In this document: in pieces, positions 1 to 5,485 of the stretch
Layout of the letters: every line of letters starts with the position of its first letter
Position numbering within the stretch: position 1 is the stretch's first letter
Assembly (NCBI GenBank): GCA_035527715.1
Contig: DATKZY010000253.1
Span: forward strand, 1 to 10,938
DNA length: 10,938 bases
Direction: 5' to 3'
DNA from: DSUN01 sp035527715
GTDB lineage: Bacteria; Planctomycetota; PUPC01; DSUN01
The notes under the pieces: generated by a model
Databases searched by the model: none
What the model was told of the DNA's origin: nothing
The model's input: only the letters and a program-made list of their open reading frames with translations
Made by a program: the position numbers and the translations under genes

Positions 1-12
1 GCCGGTCCCTTC

Positions 13-43
13 CACTCGTCCCTCGACACTTTCACTCGTCCCT
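13..43. repeat. Short direct repeat around the atpQ stop
   Basis: CACTCGTCCCT occurs at 13-23 and again at 33-43, 20 bp apart. On the coding (minus) strand this is AGGGACGAGTG twice, once within the atpQ tail and once just after its TGA. The downstream copy places GAGGG 4 nt before a GTG (bases 15-13), so it may form the start region of the next gene, expected to be atpR. Too little sequence remains to the left to confirm that. Confidence 0.4.
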
Positions 44-358
44 TTCGCTCTTCCCATCCCCCTCCCTCTTCTCAATGCCCTCGCGCTCGCGGCTCACCCA
101 CAGCCACGCGTTCAGGCACCCCAAGGCGATGCCGAGCACCAGGAGCGTGAGGGTCCACGAAAAGGTCGTGGGGCGCGTGCGGTCGAGCCAGATGCCCAGG
201 GCCACGCCGATGAGCATGGGAATGGCCACCGACCAGCCGATGACGCCGAACATGCCGAGGCCAAACCAGATGCCGCGCTGGGTCTCCTGGCGGGCGCGCA
301 GTTTGCGCCGCGCCCGCTCCCCCACCGCATCGGTCATCTTGTTCGCCGATTTCGCCAT
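32..358 (-). CDS. atpQ: N-ATPase subunit AtpQ (AtpI/AtpZ-like membrane protein)
   Basis: Small inner-membrane protein of 108 residues. It has a charged N-terminus, a first hydrophobic segment at about 30-57 (ends GVALGIWLDR), a second at about 68-89 (WTLTLLVLGIALGCLNAWLW) and a highly charged C-terminal tail. Two helices with a short basic loop are typical of the AtpI/AtpZ family. In N-ATPase operons this member is called AtpQ and is thought to aid assembly or ion supply of the membrane rotor. The ATG at 358 is chosen because AGAGGG lies 5 nt upstream; a GTG at 364 is in frame but overlaps that ribosome binding site. It starts 9 bp after the atpC stop, in the expected place (atpD-atpC-atpQ). 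Family assignment rests on topology and position and is fairly sure; the exact role is inferred. Confidence 0.85.
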   Translation of the reverse strand: MAKSANKMTDAVGERARRKLRARQETQRGIWFGLGMFGVIGWSVAIPMLIGVALGIWLDRTRPTTFSWTLTLLVLGIALGCLNAWLWVSREREGIEKREGDGKSERDE

Positions 359-367
359 GCGCACCCT

Positions 368-748
368 CTACTTGCTCAGTTCCATGAAGCGGCGGACGAG
401 GTCGGCCTCGAGGCGCGCCGCGGCCGCGCGCACCTGGCGCTGGTGCTCGTCGAGGGCGCGGAACTCGTGCTCCACGGTCTCCCGCAGGTGCTCGAGGTCG
501 TCGCCGCGGACGGCGCGGCGGGCGGAAACGAGCACCTCGGGGCCCACCTTGACGAGAATCCCCTCGTCCACGGCGAAGAAGGTCTCCGTCCCGCCGTCGT
601 GGATCTCGAGGAGGCCCGGCACGAGCGCCGCCACAAAGTCCGCGTGCCGCGGCAGCAGGCAGAACGAGCCGTCGGCCCCCTCGGCGATGACCTTGGTCAC
701 CGCCTGGTCCACAACCGTCCGCTCGGGCGTGAGAACCTTCAAGTCCAT
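368..748 (-). CDS. atpC: ATP synthase F1 subunit epsilon, N-ATPase type
   Basis: 126-residue epsilon subunit of the F1 central stalk, which couples the rotor ring to the catalytic head and can restrain ATP hydrolysis. The N-terminal beta-sandwich is recognisable from MDLKVLTPERTVVD, the LPRHADFVAALVPGLL stretch (about residues 32-47) and the FFAVDEGILVKV strand pair. The C-terminal ~45 residues are a charged helical hairpin rich in Arg and Glu. The 'LPRHADFVAAL' wording, rather than the LPGH seen in most housekeeping epsilon subunits, fits the alternative N-ATPase branch. It lies 18 bp after the atpD stop and 9 bp before atpQ, so translational coupling is likely. The start is ATG; only a weak GGCGG-like ribosome binding site precedes it. 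Family call is firm; the N-type subclass is inferred from sequence wording and gene order. Confidence 0.93.
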   Translation of the reverse strand: MDLKVLTPERTVVDQAVTKVIAEGADGSFCLLPRHADFVAALVPGLLEIHDGGTETFFAVDEGILVKVGPEVLVSARRAVRGDDLEHLRETVEHEFRALDEHQRQVRAAAARLEADLVRRFMELSK

Positions 749-766
749 CGCATCCGCCGCGGGCCG

Positions 767-2203
767 TCAGGCCTCTTTGCGGCTCTCCTCCTTTGCTGGC
801 GTGTCCTTGCGGCCCCTGCGGGCATCGCCGATGGCGCCGATCATGTAGAGCGCCTGCTCGGGCAGGTCGGCGAACTCGTCGGCGAGGATGCGCTCGCAGC
901 CGTCGAGGGCGTCGTCGAGGGCCACCCTGCGGCCCTCGTGGCCGGTGAACTGCTCGGTGACGAAGAAGGGCTGGGTGAGGAACCGCTCGATTCGGCGCGC
1001 CTGGTGGACCGTGCGGCGGTCCTCGCGGCTCAGCTCCTCGATGCCGAGCATGGCGATGATGTCCTTGAGCTCCTCGTAGGTGGCCAGCACGCGGCGGAGG
1101 TCCTGCGCCACGCGGTAGTGGCGCTCGCCCACGATGCCGGGCACAAGCATGTTCGAGTTGCTCGCCAGGGGGTCCACGGCGGGGTAGAGGCCCTCGCTGG
1201 CGCGCTTGCGGCTGAGCACGATCGAGGCGCTCAGGTGGCCGAAGGTGTGCACCGCCGCGGGGTCCGTGAAGTCGTCTGCGGGGACGTAGACGGCCTGGAC
1301 GCTGGTGATGGCGCCGGTGGGGGTGTTGGTGATGCGCTCCTCGAGCTCGGCCAGCTCGGTGCCCAGGGTGGGCTGGTAGCCGAGACGCGAGGGGAGCTGG
1401 CCCAGGAGGCCGCTCACCTCGCTGCCGGCCTGGATGAAGCGGAAGATGTTGTCAATGAGCAGCAGCACGTCCTGGCGGGCGTCGTCGCGGAAGTACTCGG
1501 CCATGGTGAGCGCGGCGTGGCCCACGCGGAAGCGGGCGCCGGGCGGCTCGTTCATCTGGCCGTAGACGAGCACGGTGTTCTCCAGCACCCCCTGCTCGGC
1601 CAGCTCGCGGTAGAGCTCCTCGCCCTCGCGGCAGCGCTCGCCGATGCCGCAGAAGATGCTCACGCCCTCGTGGGCGCCCACGGTGTTGTGGATCATCTCG
1701 CCGATGAGGACCGTCTTCCCCACGCCGGCGCCGCCGAAGAGGCCGGCCTTGCCGCCGCGCTCGAGCGGCGCCAGAAGGTCAATGGCCTTGATCCCCGTGG
1801 CGAAGACCTCGGTCCGCGGGGCCTGGCGCGCCAGCGGCGGCGGCTCGGCGTGCACGCTCCGCCACTCGCCGCCCGTCACCGCCTCCCGCCCGTCGATGGC
1901 CTCGCCGAAGACGTTGAACATCCGCCCCAGCAGGTGGCGCCCCACGGGCACAAGGAGGGGGCCGCCGGTGTCGGCCACCGCGGCGCCCCGGGCCAGCCCC
2001 TGGGTCCTCGTGAGCGCGATGCCCCGCACCGTGTGCTCGTCGAGGTGCGACAGCACCTCCACCACCACGCGGCCCTCGGCGCCCATCAGCAGCTTGTTCC
2101 GGAGCCCCGGCAGACGGCGGGGGAACGCGCAGTCCACCACGCTCCCGCGGATGGCCAGCACGCGGCCCTCGTTCGTCGCGTCGGCGGCGGGGATTGCGCT
2201 CAT
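767..2203 (-). CDS. atpD: ATP synthase F1 subunit beta, alternative (N-ATPase) type
   Basis: 478-residue catalytic beta subunit of an F-type ATPase, full length for the family. Visible elements are the Walker A loop GGAGVGKT (157-164, Lys163), the catalytic glutamate in GER (Glu189-Arg190), Walker B LLLIDN (Asp251), the nucleotide-site loop SEVSGLLGQLPSRLGYQPT, and EELSRED (389-395) in place of DELSEED. The GLLGQLPSRLGYQPTLGTEL wording and the C-terminal QPFFVTEQFTGHEGRRVALD are as I recall for the 'alternate F1F0' beta group, believed to export Na+ or H+ at the cost of ATP. Start ATG at 2203 has GAGGG 7 nt upstream. A longer frame continues to 2677 but would run through the promoter and the inverted-repeat element, so it is rejected. 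First gene of the operon. Ion specificity lies in the c subunit, outside this window. Confidence 0.96.
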   Translation of the reverse strand: MSAIPAADATNEGRVLAIRGSVVDCAFPRRLPGLRNKLLMGAEGRVVVEVLSHLDEHTVRGIALTRTQGLARGAAVADTGGPLLVPVGRHLLGRMFNVFGEAIDGREAVTGGEWRSVHAEPPPLARQAPRTEVFATGIKAIDLLAPLERGGKAGLFGGAGVGKTVLIGEMIHNTVGAHEGVSIFCGIGERCREGEELYRELAEQGVLENTVLVYGQMNEPPGARFRVGHAALTMAEYFRDDARQDVLLLIDNIFRFIQAGSEVSGLLGQLPSRLGYQPTLGTELAELEERITNTPTGAITSVQAVYVPADDFTDPAAVHTFGHLSASIVLSRKRASEGLYPAVDPLASNSNMLVPGIVGERHYRVAQDLRRVLATYEELKDIIAMLGIEELSREDRRTVHQARRIERFLTQPFFVTEQFTGHEGRRVALDDALDGCERILADEFADLPEQALYMIGAIGDARRGRKDTPAKEESRKEA

Positions 2204-2237
2204 GCCAGGCCCTCGGCCTCGCGGACGGCAAAACCCC

Positions 2238-2266
2238 AATATACACGGCCCTTGCGCCGCGCGCAA
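2238..2266 (-). promoter_or_regulatory. Candidate sigma70-like promoter of the atp operon
   Basis: On the minus strand TTGCGC (2266-2261) and TATATT (2243-2238) are separated by exactly 17 bp. The -10 box matches the consensus at 5 of 6 positions and the -35 at 3 of 6. Predicted transcription start is near 2231, giving a leader of roughly 28 nt that holds the atpD ribosome binding site. It lies between the atpD start and the inverted-repeat element, so the element did not separate the promoter from the gene. Confidence 0.5.
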
Positions 2267-2267
2267 G
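2251..2267. promoter_or_regulatory. Palindrome over the atp -35 box (possible operator)
   Basis: CTTGCGC, three bases, GCGCAAG: a perfect 7-bp inverted repeat with a 3-bp centre. One arm contains the whole proposed -35 hexamer (2261-2266) and the other lies in the spacer between -35 and -10. This is the geometry expected for a repressor operator. It could also be a chance result of high local GC. No neighbouring regulator gene is present to pair with it. Confidence 0.35.
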
Positions 2268-2285
2268 CATGGGAAGAAGGCGCCC

Positions 2286-2718
2286 CGTAGTGTCCGAATA
2301 CCGGTCCGCGCTCCGGAGCTTGCCCGTAGGGCGTAGGGTCCAGAAATTGATCGCGGGCCAAGAAGGCAGCACGCTCCATTGGCGGTTGTCTTCGGCCGGT
2401 GCTGACGTTGAGGGTTGTCGCGGTGTCGCCGGATGTCTTTGGTACGACGCGCGGAGTCGGCCTGCTCTCTCGGTGTTCTCCTCCGTGCCAGAGGTGGGCC
2501 ACGACGCGTCAGGCCGCGGCTCGGCGGTACGACTTCAGCAGGCCGCCCAGGCTGTCCTCGCAGTGGACCTTGCCAATGAACCCGCTGACTGGCTCGGGCG
2601 CCGGCTCGTCCCGCACCGTCCACCGAGACCTTCCCGGCCCGCCCACGAAGGAAAACAGCAACCCGCAGGCAAGGCAAGCCGCGTCTCGATTTCGAGGGAC
2701 GGGTTTTCGGACACTACG
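2286..2718. mobile_element. 433-bp inverted-repeat element (MITE or IS remnant)
   Basis: The ends form a 22-bp inverted repeat matching at 20 positions: left arm 2286-2307 (starts CGTAGTGTCCGAA) and right arm 2697-2718 (ends TTCGGACACTACG). After those 13 identical bases both arms continue with ACC and then GTCC, with single mismatches between. No intact transposase lies inside. On the minus strand, codons ending in a TGA at 2511-2509 spell VHCEDSLGGLLKSYRRAA, which resembles the C-terminal tail of some DDE transposases/integrases. That resemblance is from memory and weak. No clear target-site duplication is seen; CCC abuts both ends but is too short to count. Best read as an internally deleted insertion sequence or a non-autonomous element. 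Confidence 0.65.
2509..2718 (-). pseudogene. Possible transposase C-terminal remnant inside the IR element
   Basis: An open stretch on the minus strand runs from the right inverted repeat to TGA at 2511-2509. Its last 23 codons, from FIGKVHCEDSLGGLLKSY to the stop, read like a protein C-terminus. The GGLL-x-x-Y-x-x-AA ending resembles tails of IS-type transposases. It has no credible start, no catalytic DDE residues, and its first ~45 codons look non-coding. If it is real, most of the transposase has been deleted and only the tail is left near the other inverted repeat. Confidence 0.25.
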
Positions 2719-2732
2719 CCCACTTCGCCTGC

Positions 2733-2832
2733 CCCATCTGTATCACCCCATCCCCTCGTTGCCCCTGATACAGATGGGCCGGAGCCGCAACGGCGGCCGG
2801 TTCTCGCCGTTCCGTCCGATCTGTATCACCCC
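2733..2832. repeat. Three copies of a TGATACAGAT motif
   Basis: ATCTGTATCACCCC occurs at 2736-2749 and 2819-2832. The reverse form TGATACAGATGGG is at 2766-2778. The first and second copies form a perfect 13-bp inverted repeat (2733-2745 with 2766-2778) around a 20-nt loop. Centre-to-centre distances are 30 and 53 bp, near three and five helical turns, and the last copy ends 18 bp before a candidate -35 box. This suits binding sites for a regulator of the gene at 2903. An extragenic palindromic (REP-like) repeat is the main alternative. There is no T-tract, so an intrinsic terminator is unlikely. Confidence 0.5.
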
Positions 2833-2850
2833 GCCCTCGGGCACAGGGGG

Positions 2851-2879
2851 TTGACTCTCTGAGCGATTCGCAGTAGGCT
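2851..2879 (+). promoter_or_regulatory. Candidate sigma70-like promoter of the propeller-esterase gene
   Basis: TTGACT (2851-2856, 5 of 6 to consensus) is followed after exactly 17 bp by TAGGCT (2874-2879, 3 of 6). Predicted start is near 2886, leaving a leader of about 17 nt that contains the AGAGG ribosome binding site. The TGATACAGAT motifs lie directly upstream. Confidence 0.5.
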
Positions 2880-2902
2880 TGGCGCCTGAAAGAGGCAAGA
2901 CC

Positions 2903-5164
2903 GTGTGGATGTCCACCCTCAGGCAGGCAGTTGAGCGAGGCGGGTTCGTGATGGCTGCTCTCTCGGCCAGCGTGGCGTGCGCTGCGGGGCCAACGGCCCC
3001 GCCCGAGCTGCGGCGGTGGCTCGGCCCGCAGGACTGGGAGCGGGACACCGCGGCGCCCGTCGTGGGGCTCGGAGAGCCGGGAGCATTCGATGACACCCAC
3101 GTCTTCGCTCCGTGCGTGGCCTCCGAGGGCGGTCCGTTCCGCATGTGGTACTGCGGTTCGACCGGGGCCGTGGCCGAGCGGGTGTTTCATCTCGGCCTGG
3201 CCACGAGCGGCGATGGCAAGGTGTTCCAGCGGGCCGCGACGAGCCCAGTCTACTCGTTTGGCGACGGCAAGCACTCGGTGCTGACGCCGGCTCTGCTCCG
3301 AAGCGCCGACGGTGCGGTGCTACGCGATGGGGAGAGGCTGCGAATGTGGTTCTGCTCGACCGACTTCTCGGTGGTGGGCGGGCCGCACACGCTGCACGAG
3401 ACCTTCAGCACCGATGGCGTCCATTGGTCTGCACCCTCGAAGCCGCTCCTCGAGCACGTCTATGCGCCGACGATCCTCCAGGAGGGGGCGGCGTATCGCA
3501 TGTGGTACGTGGACGTGTCGTCCGAGCCGTGGATCCTCCGCTACGCCGAGAGCGGCGACGGTTCCCGCTGGGCCGTCCGCCCGGAGCCCGTCCTCACGCT
3601 CGACCAGGACTGGGAGAAGGCGCGGCTGTTCTACCCCACCGTGGTGAAGGCCGACGGCGCGTACCTCATGTGGTACGGCAGCTACTGGCGCGAGCAGCCG
3701 GACAAGACGGCCATCGGCTTCGCCGTCAGCCTGGACGGCTGGCGATGGTACAAGCACCCCCAGAATCCCGTGCTGCGGCCCGATCCCGCGCGCCCGTGGG
3801 AGTCTCACTACACCACCAGCCAATCGGTGCTGCGACTCGCCGACGGGAGCTGGCGGATGTGGTATGCCAGCCGCAAGAAGCCGCCGTTCACGAACATGTA
3901 CTTCGCCATCAACACGGCCCGCTGGCGAGGCCCCGACAAGGCCGAACTGCCGGCCAGTCTCGTGCTCGACCCCCAGAGGCTGGCTGCGAAGCCCGGCCGC
4001 GCCGCGTTCGCCGCCTGGCAGGAGGAGACCCGCGCCGGGCTGCGCCGCATGCTCGGCATCCCGAGCGACCGCGTGGCGCTCGAGCCCGAATCCCGGGGCC
4101 AGGCCGAGCTCGGAGACATCGTGGTTGAAAAGTGGGTCTACACCAGTGAGCCCGGCTCGCGGGTGCCCGCCGTGCTCTACCGTCCCCGCAAGGCGGAGGG
4201 CCGGCTGCCCGCCGTCGTGCTGACCTTCGGCCACGGGGGGAGCAAGAGCCAGCCGTCCTACCAGTACATCGGCCAGCTCTACGCCAGGCTGGGCATCGTG
4301 TGCCTGGCGGCTGACCCCATCGGCGAAGAGGAGCGACACCGCACGGCGCAACGGGGAACGCGCGCGCACGACCCGTATCCCGTCCACCGCCAGGCATGGG
4401 ACGCGGGGCGGCCGATCATGGGCAAGCTCGTGTTCGATACCCTGCGGGGCGTGGACCTCCTGCTGACCCGCTCCGACGTCGCCCCGAACCACATCGGAGT
4501 CGCGGGGAACTCCCTGGGCGGGGCCAAGGCCGGGTGGATGGCGGTGCTCGACGGCCGGCTGAGCTTCGCAATCGTCAGCGGCTGGGCCTTCGCCGACGTG
4601 GTGCTGCGCTCGAAGCACTGCACCTCGGCCCCCAATGAGCGGATGCGCGAGGGGCTCCGCTGGGACGAGTACCTGGCGCTCGCGGCCCCGAAGTGCGCCC
4701 TCCTCGTGATGAACGGCACGGCTGACGTCATCATAGACCGCGATGCGGATGGCTCCGCCTGGAGCGAGACCCGGCGAGCCGTGGCCTCGGCCGAGCGGGT
4801 CTATGCGGCGCTCGGGCGCCCGGGCGGCATCGAGTGCTGGTTCGAGCCCCGCGGCGGCCACCGTCCCTACCCGGCCCATCGCGCCGCGCTGAAGTGGCTC
4901 GCGCGACACGCCTCGCCCGATGGTCTCACGGAGGAACGGCTCGCCGCCCTTCCTGACCTCCACTTCGGCGACTGGGCACGCAAGCACGGCATCCAGTTCG
5001 AGGCGCTGTACGGCACGCCTCTGCACCTCCGCGGCGCGACGGTCGTCGACATGGGCATCGCGCCGCTCGCCTCGCTCGCGGTCCTCAAGCCCGAGGAGGT
5101 CGGGCGCCCCGAGTTCACGCTCGAAGGCTGGTTGAAGCGCATCGCTGGGGCGAAGGAGCACTGA
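2903..5164 (+). CDS. Secreted five-bladed glycosidase-like propeller fused to an acetyl-xylan-esterase-like alpha/beta hydrolase
   Basis: 753 residues. The N-terminus has a hydrophobic signal segment (about 15-28, FVMAALSASVACAA), so export is likely. Residues ~30-345 contain five MW[YF] motifs at 81, 148, 200, 256 and 319, spaced 52-67 residues apart. This is the rhythm of a five-bladed propeller of the GH43/GH130-like kind. Residues ~360-690 are an alpha/beta hydrolase: TFGHGG oxyanion-side strand, nucleophile elbow GNSLGG (Ser537), Asp608 in NGTADVII and His653 in RGGHRP give a complete triad. The closest families I know are acetyl-xylan esterase/dienelactone-hydrolase-like enzymes. Start GTG at 2903 is chosen because AGAGG lies 7 nt upstream; ATG at 2909 and TTG at 2879 are alternatives. 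Likely acts on acylated polysaccharide outside the cytoplasm. Substrate is unknown, and I cannot confirm glycosidase catalytic acids in the propeller. Confidence 0.85.
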   Translation: MWMSTLRQAVERGGFVMAALSASVACAAGPTAPPELRRWLGPQDWERDTAAPVVGLGEPGAFDDTHVFAPCVASEGGPFRMWYCGSTGAVAERVFHLGLATSGDGKVFQRAATSPVYSFGDGKHSVLTPALLRSADGAVLRDGERLRMWFCSTDFSVVGGPHTLHETFSTDGVHWSAPSKPLLEHVYAPTILQEGAAYRMWYVDVSSEPWILRYAESGDGSRWAVRPEPVLTLDQDWEKARLFYPTVVKADGAYLMWYGSYWREQPDKTAIGFAVSLDGWRWYKHPQNPVLRPDPARPWESHYTTSQSVLRLADGSWRMWYASRKKPPFTNMYFAINTARWRGPDKAELPASLVLDPQRLAAKPGRAAFAAWQEETRAGLRRMLGIPSDRVALEPESRGQAELGDIVVEKWVYTSEPGSRVPAVLYRPRKAEGRLPAVVLTFGHGGSKSQPSYQYIGQLYARLGIVCLAADPIGEEERHRTAQRGTRAHDPYPVHRQAWDAGRPIMGKLVFDTLRGVDLLLTRSDVAPNHIGVAGNSLGGAKAGWMAVLDGRLSFAIVSGWAFADVVLRSKHCTSAPNERMREGLRWDEYLALAAPKCALLVMNGTADVIIDRDADGSAWSETRRAVASAERVYAALGRPGGIECWFEPRGGHRPYPAHRAALKWLARHASPDGLTEERLAALPDLHFGDWARKHGIQFEALYGTPLHLRGATVVDMGIAPLASLAVLKPEEVGRPEFTLEGWLKRIAGAKEH

Positions 5165-5169
5165 GCAGC

Positions 5170-5274
5170 GTGCCTGTCTCCGCCGCGTGCACGATCCGCG
5201 AGCCGAAGTGCGAACGCAGGAGGCTGCCGGCCGACCTCCACATGCACTCGAAGCTGTGCGGCCATGCCGCGGGG
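5170..5274 (+). pseudogene. 5' fragment of a PHP-domain phosphoesterase gene
   Basis: Reading from GTG at 5170, about 35 codons end in LPADLHMHSKLCGHAAG. The DLHMHS stretch with His24 and His26, followed by CGHA with His32, is the N-terminal metal-binding motif of PHP-family phosphoesterases such as histidinol-phosphatase-like proteins. Homology stops abruptly near 5274, where the family would normally continue with an acidic helix. From there the sense moves to another frame and a different domain. It begins 6 bp after the esterase stop, so the intact gene may once have followed it in an operon. No ribosome binding site is evident. Motif is clear; the reading as a broken gene is inferred. 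Confidence 0.55.
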
Positions 5275-5411
5275 GCTACGAGTTCACGGCGGGCACGGGC
5301 GCCACGGCCATGCACACCTACTATTCACCAGGGAGCTACACTATCACCCTCACCGCCGGGGGCAAGACGGCCAGCGCGACCGTTGTGGTGAGCGAGGCTC
5401 CGGGGCATTAG
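5271..5411 (+). pseudogene. 3' fragment of a PKD-domain protein gene
   Basis: In the frame that ends at TAG 5409-5411, the codons from 5274 read GYEFTAGTGATAMHTYYSPG followed by SYTITLTAGGKTASATVVVSE. This is the second half of a PKD (polycystic-kidney-disease-type Ig-like) domain: HTYYSPGSYTITLT is its most conserved stretch and ATVVV its last strand. The front half of the domain and the rest of the protein are missing, replaced by the PHP fragment in a different frame. PKD domains occur in secreted, sugar-binding or surface proteins, consistent with the neighbouring secreted genes. An in-frame ATG at 5187 exists, but the codons before 5274 show no PKD likeness. Confidence 0.6.
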
Positions 5412-5430
5412 CTCAGATCCGGGAGAACAG

Positions 5431-5450
5431 CGCCACTGGAGTCAGTGGTG
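5431..5450. other. Small hairpin before the protease gene
   Basis: CCACTG-GAGT-CAGTGG (5433-5448) is a 6-bp stem with a 4-nt loop, extendable by one G.T and one C-G pair to 5431-5450. It lies between the PKD remnant stop and the protease ribosome binding site. It could be the leftover terminator of the PKD gene, but no T-run follows on either strand, so function is doubtful. Confidence 0.25.
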
Positions 5451-5471
5451 ATGGGTACTGTCCTCACCGCG

Positions 5472-5479
5472 AAGGAGGA
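5472..5479 (+). promoter_or_regulatory. Strong Shine-Dalgarno of the protease gene
   Basis: AAGGAGGA ends 6 nt before ATG 5486. It is a near-perfect anti-16S match, stronger than any other ribosome binding site in this window, and it fixes the start of the long open frame. Confidence 0.85.
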
Positions 5480-5485
5480 CCTGCC

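Noticed and set aside
75..848. 257-codon plus-strand open frame
   Set aside because: It runs antisense across three overlapping atp genes, is rich in Arg/Ser and has no domain.
443..2290. 615-codon plus-strand open frame
   Set aside because: It is antisense to atpC and atpD, whose catalytic motifs are intact; the composition (Ala, His, Leu, Glu, Arg rich, no domain) is typical of GC-driven shadows.
767..2677. 636-residue N-terminally extended AtpD
   Set aside because: The extra 158 codons run through the atp promoter, its palindrome and the inverted-repeat element. ATG 2203 has a good ribosome binding site and gives the normal family length.
2281..2723. Target-site duplication around the inverted-repeat element
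   Set aside because: Only CCC abuts both ends; in a GC-rich flank this is not evidence of a duplication.
2733..2778. Hairpin with 13-bp stem as an intrinsic terminator
   Set aside because: No T-run follows on either strand, the loop is 20 nt, and the same core recurs at 2819, which fits binding sites or a REP-like repeat better.
2945..2990. Lipoprotein signal (ASVAC) in the propeller-esterase
   Set aside because: Position -3 is Ser rather than Leu/Val/Ile, so the lipobox is poor; a signal-peptidase-I site near ACA-A is equally likely.
2194..3274. Several open frames of 100-222 codons on both strands in the atpD/esterase spacer
   Set aside because: They cross the element ends, the repeat motifs and the promoters, differ in frame, and show no conserved domain or ribosome binding site.
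3320..5161. 613-codon minus-strand open frame
   Set aside because: It is a shadow of the propeller-esterase gene, with no start signal and no domain.
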